Source: JAFNAG01 sp050011535 (GTDB lineage: Bacteria > Acidobacteriota > UBA6911). From it: DNA of 64,000 nt. The DNA is taken from positions 98,055 through 162,054 of the forward strand of contig JBEKIX010000003.1 in assembly GCA_050011535.1 (NCBI GenBank). The letters run 5' to 3'. The notes under the pieces were generated by a model. It was not told where the DNA came from, ran no database searches, and saw only the letters and a program-made list of their open reading frames with translations. Position 1 is the stretch's first letter, and each line of letters begins with the position of its first letter. Below, piece by piece: positions 1 through 9,122 of this stretch. Position numbers and translations under genes: made by a program.

Positions 1-342
1 GAGAAATCCCTCCTCCTTGAGTTCGAACGGCTTCATGTCATCTTCGAAGTGACGGTAGTTCACCGGCAGACGCACGCAATTCAGCCCGAGGCTGGCGAGG
101 AAGGCCGCATCCTCGTCTCCAAAAAAGACGTCGAGGAACCGATCGAAATACTGCCGGTAGCCGTCGTTGCCGAGCGCCTTCTGCAGTGCTTTCCGCTGCA
201 GAGACTCCGTCGCCGGATAGCCGGTGATGAAGTTCTCCATGTTCATCCATCCGCCGAGACCAACTCCGCGCAATTTCAAGGGCTTCCCGGCTCTCGTTGC
301 GATTTGCATGCCGCTCGTTTGAAGCAGGATGTTGTCATTCAT
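1..342 (-). CDS. Glycoside hydrolase family 5 (cellulase-like), N-terminal part only
   Basis: Only the first 114 codons lie in the window; the gene runs off the left edge with no stop. I translated it by hand from an ATG at 342 (MNDNILLQTSGM). Residues ~24-32 read LRGVGLGGW and are followed by MNMENFITGYPATE, and residues ~89-98 read LGLNCVRLPV followed by NYRHFED. These are the first strand and the Arg-containing second strand of GH5 beta-glucanase/cellulase barrels. The family retains configuration and cleaves beta-glucans with two Glu residues, both beyond the window edge, so activity cannot be judged. No signal peptide is visible at this start, which suggests a cytoplasmic enzyme. It is divergent from the kinase at 430. 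Confidence 0.8.
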   Translation of the reverse strand, partial: MNDNILLQTSGMQIATRAGKPLKLRGVGLGGWMNMENFITGYPATESLQRKALQKALGNDGYRQYFDRFLDVFFGDEDAAFLASLGLNCVRLPVNYRHFEDDMKPFELKEEGFL

Positions 343-414
343 CGAGTGCGTCCTTTTCCTATTGGTAACTTAGCGATGTTATCAGTCAATACGGAATTAT
401 TAGCAAGGACAAGC

Positions 415-420
415 TATAAT
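415..420 (+). promoter_or_regulatory. Candidate -10 box just upstream of the kinase gene
   Basis: A perfect TATAAT lies nine bases before the GTG at 430. No good -35 box sits 16-18 bases upstream. If this box is used, transcription would begin around 426-428 and the mRNA would be almost leaderless. Confidence 0.35.
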
Positions 421-429
421 ATCCAGATT

Positions 430-2265
430 GTGGAAAACATAGGCCGGTACCAGGTTACCAGAGAAGTCGGTCGAGGAGCGATGGGAATAGTCTACGCCGC
501 CTGGGATCCACTCATCGGCCGCACAGTCGCTATCAAGACCATCAATATGGGAGCGATGCAAGCCGGCCAGACCCGCGACGAGCTGCGACTGCGGCTCCGT
601 CGGGAAGCCCAATCGGCCGGCGTCCTCTCCCATCCCGGGATTGTGACCGTCTACGACATCGGCGAGAAGGACGAAAAAGCCTACATCGTGATGGAGTTCG
701 TCGACGGCATCACGATGGAAGAAGTTTTCTCCAGCGGAGTTCCCCAACATCGCAGAACGCTCCTGGGAGTTTTGAACAAGGCGGCGGCAGCGCTGGACTA
801 TGCCCACAGCAAAGGCGTCATCCACCGGGATATCAAACCTTCCAACATCATGGTATGCCACGCAGGGACGGTGAAGATCGCCGACTTTGGTGTTGCGAAG
901 ATCTCGGAATCGACAGGACTGACTCAGGCCGGCTTTGTCGTTGGCACACCCAATTACATGTCACCCGAACAGGCGCAAGGACGACAGGTTGATGGCCATT
1001 CCGATCAGTTCAGCCTCGCCGTGGTGGCATTCCGGATGCTGACCGGAAAGCTGCCGTTTGACGGACCTACTCTGACGGCAGTTCTCACCAAGATCCTATG
1101 GGAGGAGCCAGAGTATGTAAGCACGAACCTGGGTCCGGAAATCCAGGCCGTTTTCAAAAAAGCCCTGTCAAAGGAGCCGGCACACCGTTATCCGGACTGC
1201 TCGGGTTTTACGCGGGATCTGGAAGCGGCAAGCGAGTATCACCAGGCTGAGTTGTCGGGCCGAGCAGAGGAGCGATCGATTCCTTCGTTCCATGCACATC
1301 CAACGGCTGACGGGCCTCTTTTGGAAAAAGCCGGCCCAGGACATCAGCCCCAAGAAAGCTCGGCTGTGAAGGAGGCCGGTTCCACGACTTCGCTCCCGCC
1401 CGGAACAGTCCCGGAGGAAGTGACGACGACGATGCTGGGCGAAGCCCCGGCAGAGGCACGTGCGCGCTCTGCTGCCTCCGGTCTCCAGCCTGCTGCTGCG
1501 TCCGTTGCAGGCAATTATGATGCTTCGGGATTGTTTAATGCTCCGCCCCCCGGCGGGCCCGATTCGGATGCGGGGCGACCAGATCTTGACTCTACTTCTC
1601 CTCTCGCGGCAAAGGAGCACAGCTCCGTCGCAGCCGGCTTGACGGCGGCGCAGGTCGCAGAGCCTCAGGCTCTCCCTGAAGCGCCGGCAAGGAAGCCTGT
1701 CAGGCTGGTCTGGATTGCCGTTGCCGGGCTGCTCGTTATCGCCGTCGTAATTGTGCTGGTCCGAACCCTCGGCACGCGCGAGTCCATCCCCCTGGCTTCC
1801 GCTCCCCAGCCGCCTTCGATCGCCCAAAGCAATGACACTGCGGCGGTGCCAGCCGCTCCCGAAGTTGCCAAACGGACGGGGAAGGCGTCCGAGCCCTCAG
1901 CGGGTGCTACCCCTCCGGTCGTGGCGCAACCAGCCAAGGCGGACAGACCATCGGCACCAAAAACCGTAGCCACGAGGCCTGCTCCCGCCAAAGGTGACAT
2001 ACGCGCTCCGATTCCGATGACAGGCATCCTCACCTGGACGGGACCGATAGGAAAAAACACAATTCTGACAATCAGCCCGAAGGGGGCCAATTTCGGAGTT
2101 CTGACAGGGAAATTACCCGGGGTGCCTGTAGCGATCAGGGTGGAGCCAAAAGACGTCAATATCCGACTGGCGCCCGCACAGGACAACGGCTGGTCGCTGA
2201 TCATCCTTTACAGCGGCAAACAGAAGTACAATTCCATCACAATATATTGGACTCTTAAGAAATAA
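430..2265 (+). CDS. Membrane-anchored Ser/Thr protein kinase (STPK1)
   Basis: PknB-type receptor-like kinase of about 611 residues. The kinase domain spans ~7-270: glycine loop GRGAMG (14-19), ATP lysine in VAIK (K36), catalytic HRDIKPSN (D134), DFG (152-154) and MSPEQ after the activation loop, so it looks active. A Pro/Ala/Ser-rich linker follows, then one membrane span (VWIAVAGLLVIAVVIVLV) and a ~130-residue extracytoplasmic tail with no recognised sensor domain. I chose GTG 430 because related kinases begin with an xENIGRY-type sequence. An in-frame ATG at 376 would add 18 residues but has no convincing ribosome site. The substrate is unknown; the nearby T6SS is an obvious candidate because PpkA-type kinases control other T6SSs, but that is inference. 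Confidence 0.9.
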   Translation: MENIGRYQVTREVGRGAMGIVYAAWDPLIGRTVAIKTINMGAMQAGQTRDELRLRLRREAQSAGVLSHPGIVTVYDIGEKDEKAYIVMEFVDGITMEEVFSSGVPQHRRTLLGVLNKAAAALDYAHSKGVIHRDIKPSNIMVCHAGTVKIADFGVAKISESTGLTQAGFVVGTPNYMSPEQAQGRQVDGHSDQFSLAVVAFRMLTGKLPFDGPTLTAVLTKILWEEPEYVSTNLGPEIQAVFKKALSKEPAHRYPDCSGFTRDLEAASEYHQAELSGRAEERSIPSFHAHPTADGPLLEKAGPGHQPQESSAVKEAGSTTSLPPGTVPEEVTTTMLGEAPAEARARSAASGLQPAAASVAGNYDASGLFNAPPPGGPDSDAGRPDLDSTSPLAAKEHSSVAAGLTAAQVAEPQALPEAPARKPVRLVWIAVAGLLVIAVVIVLVRTLGTRESIPLASAPQPPSIAQSNDTAAVPAAPEVAKRTGKASEPSAGATPPVVAQPAKADRPSAPKTVATRPAPAKGDIRAPIPMTGILTWTGPIGKNTILTISPKGANFGVLTGKLPGVPVAIRVEPKDVNIRLAPAQDNGWSLIILYSGKQKYNSITIYWTLKK

Positions 2266-2471
2266 ACCGGGCGCCAATTCTCTTGTTGACCGGTTGAAAG
2301 TAATCGGATAGCCTCTGCCGAAGGACGATCTTCTGTCGCGCCATCGTCGGCAAAACTACTATGTGCGGTTCTAATTGGTGTTCGTTTCAACCTGTGAAGT
2401 TGACCCGGACTGAACGGTCGCTTGGCGTCGTTGGCGAGCGGTCGCTTGGCCTTTAGACAAGAGGATATGAC

Positions 2472-3236
2472 ATGGCGTTTTGTTCAAAATGTGGAGCAAA
2501 AATGAATGAGGGAGCCGCCTTCTGCACTTCCTGCGGCGCAACCGCCGGAGTTACAGCCAGTGCCGGCCCGAGTCCATCCGCGCCACCTCCGGCAGAGCGG
2601 AGCTATGCTCCTGCCGCTGGGGCCACAGCTCCCCGCCTCATGACCCGCGTCACCAACATCCTTACGAAGCCGAAGCAGGAATGGCCGGTGATTGCCAGCG
2701 AAACGACAAGCGTGGCGAGCTTGTTTACCGGCTACATCGTCATTTTGGCGGCCATTCCGGCAATCGCGGGCTTCATCGGTTCCGCCTTGCTCGGCGCTTT
2801 GATCGCGAGTGTGTTGCGGATCCCGTTGGCGGCCGGTTTGGGTGGCTTGATCCTGATGTATGTTTTGTCGCTCGGCGGGGTCTACCTTGCCGCATTCATC
2901 ATCGAAAAGCTGGCGCCTACCTTCCAGTCGCAAGGAACTATCGTCGACGCACTGAAGTTGGTGGCCTACAGTTACACGGCGCTGTGGATTGCCGGCATCT
3001 GCAATTTGCTGCCGATCATCGGCGTCCTGGGTACGCTGGCAGGTGGCATCTACAGCATCTATCTTTTCTATCTTGGTGTTCCGTTAATCATGAAGACGCC
3101 GCAGGACAAAGTGGTGGCCTATATGATCGCGTCTGCGGTCGTCATTATCGTGATTTATTTTGTGATCACGATAATCGTCGGTGTCATAACCACCGCTCTG
3201 TTCCTGGGCGCAGCTCGCGTCTTGACGCCGATTTAA
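2472..3236 (+). CDS. Zinc-ribbon plus Yip1-family membrane protein
   Basis: 254 residues. The N-terminus is a short zinc ribbon with two Cys-x2-Cys pairs (CSKCG and CTSCG, residues ~4-21). A Pro/Ala linker follows, then a Yip1-like integral membrane domain (~50-250) with about five hydrophobic segments. Before the membrane part, TRVTNILTKPKQEWPVIASE is the characteristic Yip1 amphipathic stretch. The ATG at 2472 is preceded by GAGGATATGAC. It lies 206 bases after the STPK1 stop and 5 bases before the methyltransferase start at 3242, so the latter two are probably co-transcribed. The bacterial family has no established biochemical role. Confidence 0.85.
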   Translation: MAFCSKCGAKMNEGAAFCTSCGATAGVTASAGPSPSAPPPAERSYAPAAGATAPRLMTRVTNILTKPKQEWPVIASETTSVASLFTGYIVILAAIPAIAGFIGSALLGALIASVLRIPLAAGLGGLILMYVLSLGGVYLAAFIIEKLAPTFQSQGTIVDALKLVAYSYTALWIAGICNLLPIIGVLGTLAGGIYSIYLFYLGVPLIMKTPQDKVVAYMIASAVVIIVIYFVITIIVGVITTALFLGAARVLTPI

Positions 3237-3241
3237 AGCCA

Positions 3242-4762
3242 GTGGACCTGAGCACGATCCGTCATTTTCCCATTCGCGCCGATCCCGCGCGGCTCGCCTC
3301 GGTATCGGAAGAGCAAGCGTTGCGATTCCGTAAGGCTTTTGCCGTGGCCGGATATCTTTCCCCCTCACCGGAGAAGGTTCCCGAGGTCATTGAAATGCGC
3401 GCCCGCGGCGGGCGCAACCTACCGCGCCTGTTCCGCCTTACGGCCGCGGAAAGGCCGCTGGACGTCCTCGCCCGCCTGTTTTTGCTCGGCGTTACGGTCC
3501 GCGCAGCCGTTGCGCGCGCGGCCATGAGTCCGATACCGCTCGAAGAGTGGTGCAAAGCAGGATTGCTGCAAACAGACGGCGAACATGTGCAGGGCCTGGT
3601 GGCGATCAGCTACTTCGACGGGCTCCTGTTGGCGTCTGAAAAACCCGAACTGCTCGACTGTGGCGCGCAGGAGGATTACGTCTGTGGGATGACCAACAGC
3701 ACGGCTGCACTCGTGCAATTCAGGGTGCAGAGGCCTTTCCACGACATTCTTGACCTCGGCACCGGCTGCGGTGTTTTGGGATTCCTGGCTGCGCGCCAGG
3801 GCGGCCAAGTCCTCGCAACCGATATGAACTCGCGCGCCATTCAGTTCGCCACCTTCAATGCCAGACTGAACGGCATCTCCAACATAGAGTTCGCGACCGG
3901 CAGTACATTTGAACCAGCCGGCGGGCGCAAGTTCGACCTGATCCTTGCCAACCCACCTTGCGTCCTGGGCCCGGCCGCGCGCTACAGCTTTCGGGACAGC
4001 GGCCAGGAACTCGACTCTCTATGCCGACAGATCGTAGCCGAAGCGCCGGACTATCTGGAAGAGGGCGGCATCTTCCAGTGCACAGCCGAATGGCCCAATT
4101 TCGGTGGCGCAGATTGGCGCAAGCGGATTTCGGAGTGGTTGCATGATCTGCCGTGCGACGCCCTGGTGCTACATCTGTGTACCAAAGATGCGCCGTTCCA
4201 CGCCGAGGAAACGGTCTTCGACACGGATGTGCTCGATTTCAGGGAACAGGGCCGTTTGTATGACGCATATGCCGAATACTTCGAAGGCCGGGGCGTTACA
4301 TCCATCTCGGAAGGACTCATCGCGCTTCGGCGGCGAAGCGGCACGGCGCGAAACTGGGTGCAACTGGAGCACCTTCCCAATCGTCAGCCGGACTCATTCG
4401 GCAATGCCGTGTGGCAATACTTTGCTGCATCCGATGAAATCGAGCGGCTCGGGAACGGGTTGTTTGATCTGAAGCTGCAAATGGCACCATCCCTGGCCGT
4501 GACGACGGCGCGCACTTGGGACGGCAAGGCGTGGAGCGAGGGGAGTTATGCACTGCGCCAGGGGGAGGGATTCAAGTTCGAGGCCAGTGTGGACGCGAGC
4601 ATCGCCAATCTCATACGGCAGTGTGACGGAACGAGAACACTGCGCGAATTGGCCGCGGGATCGGCCGCCGATGCCAAGGTTCCTTTCGACGCGATTGCTG
4701 CGGGTTGCCTCAACGTCATGCGCCAGATGCTGCAGCGGGGATTCCTGGTGTTGCCGGAATAG
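3242..4762 (+). CDS. PrmC/HemK-like SAM methyltransferase with PqqD-like tail (MTase A)
   Basis: 506 residues from GTG 3242 (VDLSTIRHFPIRADP), five bases after the preceding stop; the open frame extends further upstream but there it overlaps the Yip1 gene. Residues ~1-160 form an N-terminal domain. The Rossmann core has motif I DLGTGCG (171-177), an acidic SAM-ribose position (ATD) and motif IV NPPC (237-240). The (N/D)PP(Y/F/C) signature belongs to amino-group methyltransferases such as PrmC, which methylates glutamine. The last ~70 residues (CDGTRTLRELA...) resemble a PqqD-like winged-helix or peptide-binding tail. The same layout recurs in MTase B at 16756-18264. The substrate is unknown; a protein target is inferred from the motif and the tail. 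It converges on STPK2 with five bases between. Confidence 0.8.
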   Translation: MDLSTIRHFPIRADPARLASVSEEQALRFRKAFAVAGYLSPSPEKVPEVIEMRARGGRNLPRLFRLTAAERPLDVLARLFLLGVTVRAAVARAAMSPIPLEEWCKAGLLQTDGEHVQGLVAISYFDGLLLASEKPELLDCGAQEDYVCGMTNSTAALVQFRVQRPFHDILDLGTGCGVLGFLAARQGGQVLATDMNSRAIQFATFNARLNGISNIEFATGSTFEPAGGRKFDLILANPPCVLGPAARYSFRDSGQELDSLCRQIVAEAPDYLEEGGIFQCTAEWPNFGGADWRKRISEWLHDLPCDALVLHLCTKDAPFHAEETVFDTDVLDFREQGRLYDAYAEYFEGRGVTSISEGLIALRRRSGTARNWVQLEHLPNRQPDSFGNAVWQYFAASDEIERLGNGLFDLKLQMAPSLAVTTARTWDGKAWSEGSYALRQGEGFKFEASVDASIANLIRQCDGTRTLRELAAGSAADAKVPFDAIAAGCLNVMRQMLQRGFLVLPE

Positions 4763-4767
4763 CCGGG

Positions 4768-6405
4768 CTACTTACCCAGGAATTTCTCCAGTTTCGAGAC
4801 TTCGCGCTCGGCGAGGTCCAGATTCCGCTTGGCTGCCTGCGCGTCGCTGCGATTGAGAGCCTTCTCGGTTTCGGCAAAGTAGAGGTCCATCCGCTGCGCG
4901 GCATCCGCCATATCGCCCCGCAGCCCGAGACCTGAAGCAGCCTGCTGCCGCCGCAGGTTTTCGAGGCTGCTTTTGACCGTCCCGATACGCACACCAAGAA
5001 GGTTGAATTGATCCCGGATTTCGCTCAACTGTTCGGCCGCTTTCGCGTCCGCGCCGGGCGGCTGCGTAGGTTGCGCGGGAGCAGTCTGCGCCGGCCGTGA
5101 AACTGGCGGGGGAGCCGGTTGCTGTTGTTGCGCCGCCGGCTGCGATGTTGTTTGAGTGGCGTTCGGCAAGACTTCGCGGTGCGGGGATTGAGCGGTGGCA
5201 GCGGACGTTGCCACGGGCGACTCCTTGCGCGGCATGACATTCTGCCGGGGCGTAGCGGTGACTTCAGACTGGCTTGCCGGCCGCGCAGCTTCAGGTTCAG
5301 TAACAGGATTCGACATCGGCGCCTGCGATCCCGCGGCAGAAGCAGCAGGGGAAGCAGGAGGAGTCTGGATTGCAGGGCTCTCCGCGGCCGTATGGCGGAA
5401 CCTCGGCAACTGTGTGGCCACAACCACCAGCACGGCTATGGTTACGAGCGATCCTACTGCGATCCAAAGGCCCCGGCGGCTGCGCGTAGCGCGAGGGGGT
5501 GGCGGCGCAACCGCGGCGGGTGGGGGTTGCGTCACAACGATGGGAGCAAAAACCGAAGCAGGTGTCTGGGCAGCTGCTTGCCGCGACGGGCACACACTGA
5601 GCAGCGCCGACCGAAAGGCGTCCGCGGTCTGGAAACGCTTCGCCGGATCTTTTTCGAGCGCAAGCAGGATGATTTCGCTCAGGGCGGGCGGCAGGTTCGG
5701 GGAGATCTGAATCGGGGGCGGCGGATTGGTCTGGAGATGGGCCGCCATAATCGAGTACTCGCTGTCGCCCTGAAAGGGCCGCGCGCCGGTGACGAGTTCG
5801 TAAAGCGAAACCCCGAGCGAATAGAGGTCGGAACGCGGATCGAGATCCAGCGCACCCCTGATCTGCTCCGGCGACATGTAATACAACGAACCCACCGTGC
5901 TGCCGGTCTGTGTGAGCTTGCGGTCGGCCGTCATTTTTGCGATGCCGAAGTCCATCAGCTTCACCATGCCGCCGGACGTGATCATCATGTTAGCCGGCTT
6001 GATGTCGCGATGCACCACGCCATGCCCGTGCGCATAAGCGAGCGCCGAGAGCACCTGCGCAATATAGTCCACAGCCTGATCGATGGGCACCGGGCCGGAC
6101 TCCATCCTGTTTTCCAGGGTAACGCCCTCGACATACTCCATCAGCATCAACAGCTGATTGTCGATGCGGAGCGCCGTGTGCAGCGCGGCGATGTTGGGAT
6201 GAACGAGACTTGCCTGCACCTTGATCTCGCGCATAAAACGGTTGGCAAGATCAGGATCCCGCTCCAGATCCGGTAGCAGCACTTTCATCGCTTCGACGCG
6301 ATCGGAAATGACATTCCGGACCTTGTAGACACACCCCATACCGCCGGCGCCGAGAACCTGCAATACCTCGTAGTCGCCGACGCGCGAACCGACTTCGTAG
6401 CTCAT
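4768..6405 (-). CDS. Membrane-anchored Ser/Thr protein kinase with C-terminal coiled coil (STPK2)
   Basis: About 545 residues from ATG 6405 (MSYEVGSRVGDYEV); a TTG at 6414 is possible but AGG is better spaced for the ATG. The kinase domain spans ~12-275 with GAGGMG (19-24), K41, HRDIKPAN (D134) and DFG (152-154), all intact. A Pro-rich juxtamembrane segment precedes a single span (GLWIAVGSLVTIAVLVVVA). Outside the membrane is a Gln/Pro-rich stretch and a ~100-residue charged helical tail (EQLSEIRDQFNLLGVRIG onward), likely a coiled coil. It begins 11 bases after the stop of the CsgG-like gene, so the two form an operon. That suggests it senses or controls an envelope assembly. Confidence 0.9.
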   Translation of the reverse strand: MSYEVGSRVGDYEVLQVLGAGGMGCVYKVRNVISDRVEAMKVLLPDLERDPDLANRFMREIKVQASLVHPNIAALHTALRIDNQLLMLMEYVEGVTLENRMESGPVPIDQAVDYIAQVLSALAYAHGHGVVHRDIKPANMMITSGGMVKLMDFGIAKMTADRKLTQTGSTVGSLYYMSPEQIRGALDLDPRSDLYSLGVSLYELVTGARPFQGDSEYSIMAAHLQTNPPPPIQISPNLPPALSEIILLALEKDPAKRFQTADAFRSALLSVCPSRQAAAQTPASVFAPIVVTQPPPAAVAPPPPRATRSRRGLWIAVGSLVTIAVLVVVATQLPRFRHTAAESPAIQTPPASPAASAAGSQAPMSNPVTEPEAARPASQSEVTATPRQNVMPRKESPVATSAATAQSPHREVLPNATQTTSQPAAQQQQPAPPPVSRPAQTAPAQPTQPPGADAKAAEQLSEIRDQFNLLGVRIGTVKSSLENLRRQQAASGLGLRGDMADAAQRMDLYFAETEKALNRSDAQAAKRNLDLAEREVSKLEKFLGK

Positions 6406-6416
6406 GGAATTCAAAC

Positions 6417-7385
6417 CTAGTTGTGGACCCGGTCCCCGACCTTTGCCGGAGCGGTTCCGGTGTACTTGCCGACCGAGGACTGCTCATCCACCTCGGTGAT
6501 CACAACCTCGCCGAGCGCTTCCTCAATACGGCGGATGACTTTTCCAGTGGAGGGATCCCGAACCTCACGGCCGGTGCGCACAACGGACAGTTTGTCGCCT
6601 ACCTTGACACCCGCTTTGCTGCCGACGTTCAGCACCAGCGTGTCGCCGTTGACATCGGCCACCAGACCGTCGACCTTGACGACGCTGGCCGGCACCTTGC
6701 CGGCGTTTTCCTGCAATTGCGCGGCTACGGAGTCCACGGCCTGCCCGATGGCCTCACCTAGAATGGTATTGGCGAAGTTGCTGCTCTTCATGTCCACAAC
6801 GCCTCCGCCCGCATCGCTGGAATTACCTCCCGCGCCAAGCAGCGTGGTGCCGGAGCGCTTGGATTCTCCTTTACCCGTCGCGACACTCAGAATCTCGCCC
6901 GTGCTCGTGTTGACGATGCGGGCGGTAATCCCTACCACCGCCTTGGCTTGCCGCTTGCCCACCCCGCCCACGCCGAACCGGCCGGTGATGCCCCCGACCG
7001 CGCTGCCACCGATGTTGGTGGACTTGTCATCACGGCCGAATTGGGTGATGCTGCCGATGATCATCACATCTACGCCCAGGAGATGCCCCAGCTTGGCAGC
7101 GGAATTAGCATCGAAGCGATCGCTGTTCGAGATGTTTTGCTCGGTAACCAAGGTATCAAGCGCCTTCCGCTCGATCACCGAGAAAGCACCGCCGTTGACC
7201 AGTTTTTCGACCAGGAGGTCTGTGATGCCTTTGCCGATGTCGACGTCCGTTCCAAATATGGCCTGACTGTCACTCTTCACGGTAGCGTAATCGAAATTCA
7301 TTACGGCTATCCTTGGTTTCTGTTGAGCGGAAGCACCTGGAACGATAGTGCCGAGGAAGAGAACCAATGCAAGGTAGCGACGCAT
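6417..7385 (-). CDS. Secreted CsgG/FlgT-like envelope protein
   Basis: 322 residues with a signal peptide (MRRYLALVLFLGTIVPGASA, cleaved before QQKPRIAV). Residues ~24-220 are a CsgG/HfaB-type domain (PRIAVMNFDY, then GITDLLVEKLVNGGAFSVIER and LLGVDVMIIGSITQFG). Residues ~235-320 resemble the FlgT C-terminal fold (NVGSKAGVKVGDKLSVVR, then AKVGDRVHN). No lipobox cysteine is present, so it is probably periplasmic or outer-membrane associated rather than a lipoprotein. AAAAGGAGACAGAGT precedes the ATG. In other systems CsgG-type proteins make secretion pores or assemble appendages. It heads the operon with STPK2. Confidence 0.85.
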   Translation of the reverse strand: MRRYLALVLFLGTIVPGASAQQKPRIAVMNFDYATVKSDSQAIFGTDVDIGKGITDLLVEKLVNGGAFSVIERKALDTLVTEQNISNSDRFDANSAAKLGHLLGVDVMIIGSITQFGRDDKSTNIGGSAVGGITGRFGVGGVGKRQAKAVVGITARIVNTSTGEILSVATGKGESKRSGTTLLGAGGNSSDAGGGVVDMKSSNFANTILGEAIGQAVDSVAAQLQENAGKVPASVVKVDGLVADVNGDTLVLNVGSKAGVKVGDKLSVVRTGREVRDPSTGKVIRRIEEALGEVVITEVDEQSSVGKYTGTAPAKVGDRVHN

Positions 7386-7411
7386 ACTCTGTCTCCTTTT
7401 TATTTGTGGAT

Positions 7412-7417
7412 ATTATA
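7412..7417 (-). promoter_or_regulatory. -10 box of the csgG-like/STPK2 operon
   Basis: Minus-strand TATAAT sits 27 bases upstream of the ATG at 7385, with an AAGGAG ribosome site between them. The -35 region is AT-rich but not a consensus match. Confidence 0.5.
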
Positions 7418-7658
7418 TCGACAATTCCCAAACAATTAAAAAGTATTTGCTTGACACTGCAGGATATGGAACCAGCCAGGGGCCACTTGGAAGCCGGCAA
7501 GGGATCATGGAACTTGCGGTAATACCGCATAGCCTGGCAAGCCGAACAAGTAGGAGCGGCGGCTGTCGCAATTCTGCAGATGGATGGTCTGCAGCCCCGC
7601 AGGCAGGCCGCGCAGAATCACCCCGCCTTTCGACTCTGATTCCAGCGGGCACCCACGC

Positions 7659-9116
7659 CTATTCCGTGAGCAGGCACAAGCGATGCAATCCGCCGAGGCT
7701 CCTCTCGAGGGAACTCTCAATTTCACCTTCGCCAATCCCGGCAGCTGCCAACGCATGGGCCAGCGCAACGCGGTCGCGGCTCCCATCCAGGAGCGAGACG
7801 AGCGTGCGGCCTTTGTCATCCTCGAATTCGATGTTTTGATGCCGCTGGTTGGTAACCATCCGGCAGCCCGCCGCAACCTGCATGCGCGCCAGAGCACTCA
7901 CGGCCGGCCGTGCGCTGACTGCCTTGGCGATCTTCGGCGGGCTGACTCTCAGCTCGATGGCTCCCCCTTCGAGCAAGCGCATCAGCAGGTCGGCCGCGGC
8001 ATCCGGCGGAAAATTGGCGAGCGGAAGCTCGGACACACGAATCGAGTCGGGCCAGAGGGACGCCAGGCGGCATAGCAGATCTTTGGCAAGGGGATGGTTC
8101 GTCGTCAGGCTGCCTTCCTTGGGGAGTTCGAACTTTTGCTGGCCGTCCTCCTGTGGTTCGCATGGCCGCGCGCGCGAGCTGGCGAACAAATTCTGAAACC
8201 GGTCAAAGGAGAGCTTCCGATCCGGAGAGATTTCCTGCCGGCATAGCAGGGTTTCACGAAACCGCCTGCGCGCCAGAAAGTCTCCATACTGCCGTGCTTC
8301 GAGCCAATCCTCGACATCGAACGGCAACCCGCGGACCGCATCGCGCTGCGGTTCAGCATCACCCAGGTATTGAAGACCGTGGGCGGTCGCCTGCGCGACG
8401 AACTCCAGGAGGTAGAAAGGATCGTTTGGATTGCCAAGATCGTCGTGATAGACCGCTGCCGGATCTCGCTCGAGCACATTCTCCATTTCTTTCCGGACGG
8501 CTATTCCCAGCGGTTCCGTCACCTCGGTTTCGACCATGAGTCGCGCGAGCTCGCGTGCGCGTTCCATGCGAGCCGCCGGATCCGCCTGGCGGCGTCCGTG
8601 GAAGCGGAGGAAATCCCAGGCATAACGGCGGAAATGGCTGCCGGGGAGCGCGTTGTAGCTGATGTAAGCCAATCCCTGCCGCTTCAGAGTGGCGCTGCAA
8701 ATCCGAAGGATTTTTTCACGCACCTGCGACGGAACCCAGGAATAAACCCCATGAGCGATGATATAATCGAATTCCCCTCCTGAATCCCAGTCGAGCACAT
8801 CGAGTGCATGCAGTTCGATGTTTGCCAATCCCAGACTTCCGGCGAGAGTTCGACCTGCGTCGATCGGAACATGAGCGCGGTCCACGCCGATGAACTGGCC
8901 TTCCGGATAGTCAAAGGCTAAAGGGAGGATGTTTGCGCCGTCTCCGCAGCCGATCTCTAGCACCCGCCAGTGCTCCATCGGCGGGGGCTGGAAGCCGGCA
9001 ATTGTGGCTAGCGCCGCGACATACGCCGGATGGCTCTGGCTTCGAGGGAGGCTCGGATACCTAACTTCATCGTAGGAGTCAGCCAACAGCGCATCCTTTC
9101 GGGCGCAGAGCAACAT
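7659..9116 (-). CDS. SAM methyltransferase with regulatory domain, protein-lysine methyltransferase (PKMT)-like
   Basis: 485 residues. The class I fold begins after an N-terminal EVRYPSLPRSQSHP stretch: motif I VLEIGCGDGAN (52-62), acidic residue in FIGVDRAH, motif IV YIIAHGVYSWV. The middle (~225-320, DDLGNPNDPFYLLEFVAQA) fits the methyltransferase regulatory domain also found in rickettsial outer-membrane-protein lysine methyltransferases. The end (LLDGSRDRVALAHALAAAG) is a PqqD/winged-helix-like tail. The start ATG is six bases after the stop of the CheD-like gene, making this the last gene of tssK1-tssL-tssM-cheD-like-MTase. A protein substrate is plausible by family; methylation of T6SS or envelope proteins is inference. 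Confidence 0.8.
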   Translation of the reverse strand: MLLCARKDALLADSYDEVRYPSLPRSQSHPAYVAALATIAGFQPPPMEHWRVLEIGCGDGANILPLAFDYPEGQFIGVDRAHVPIDAGRTLAGSLGLANIELHALDVLDWDSGGEFDYIIAHGVYSWVPSQVREKILRICSATLKRQGLAYISYNALPGSHFRRYAWDFLRFHGRRQADPAARMERARELARLMVETEVTEPLGIAVRKEMENVLERDPAAVYHDDLGNPNDPFYLLEFVAQATAHGLQYLGDAEPQRDAVRGLPFDVEDWLEARQYGDFLARRRFRETLLCRQEISPDRKLSFDRFQNLFASSRARPCEPQEDGQQKFELPKEGSLTTNHPLAKDLLCRLASLWPDSIRVSELPLANFPPDAAADLLMRLLEGGAIELRVSPPKIAKAVSARPAVSALARMQVAAGCRMVTNQRHQNIEFEDDKGRTLVSLLDGSRDRVALAHALAAAGIGEGEIESSLERSLGGLHRLCLLTE

Positions 9117-9122
9117 CTTGGG

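Noticed and set aside
2681..3241. Upstream extension of MTase A across the Yip1 gene
   Set aside because: It is a shadow frame of the Yip1-family gene; the methyltransferase family resemblance begins only after GTG 3242.
7413..7658. Short minus-strand frames behind the PKMT-like gene
   Set aside because: No ribosome site or family; the composition is like antisense or intergenic GC-rich sequence.
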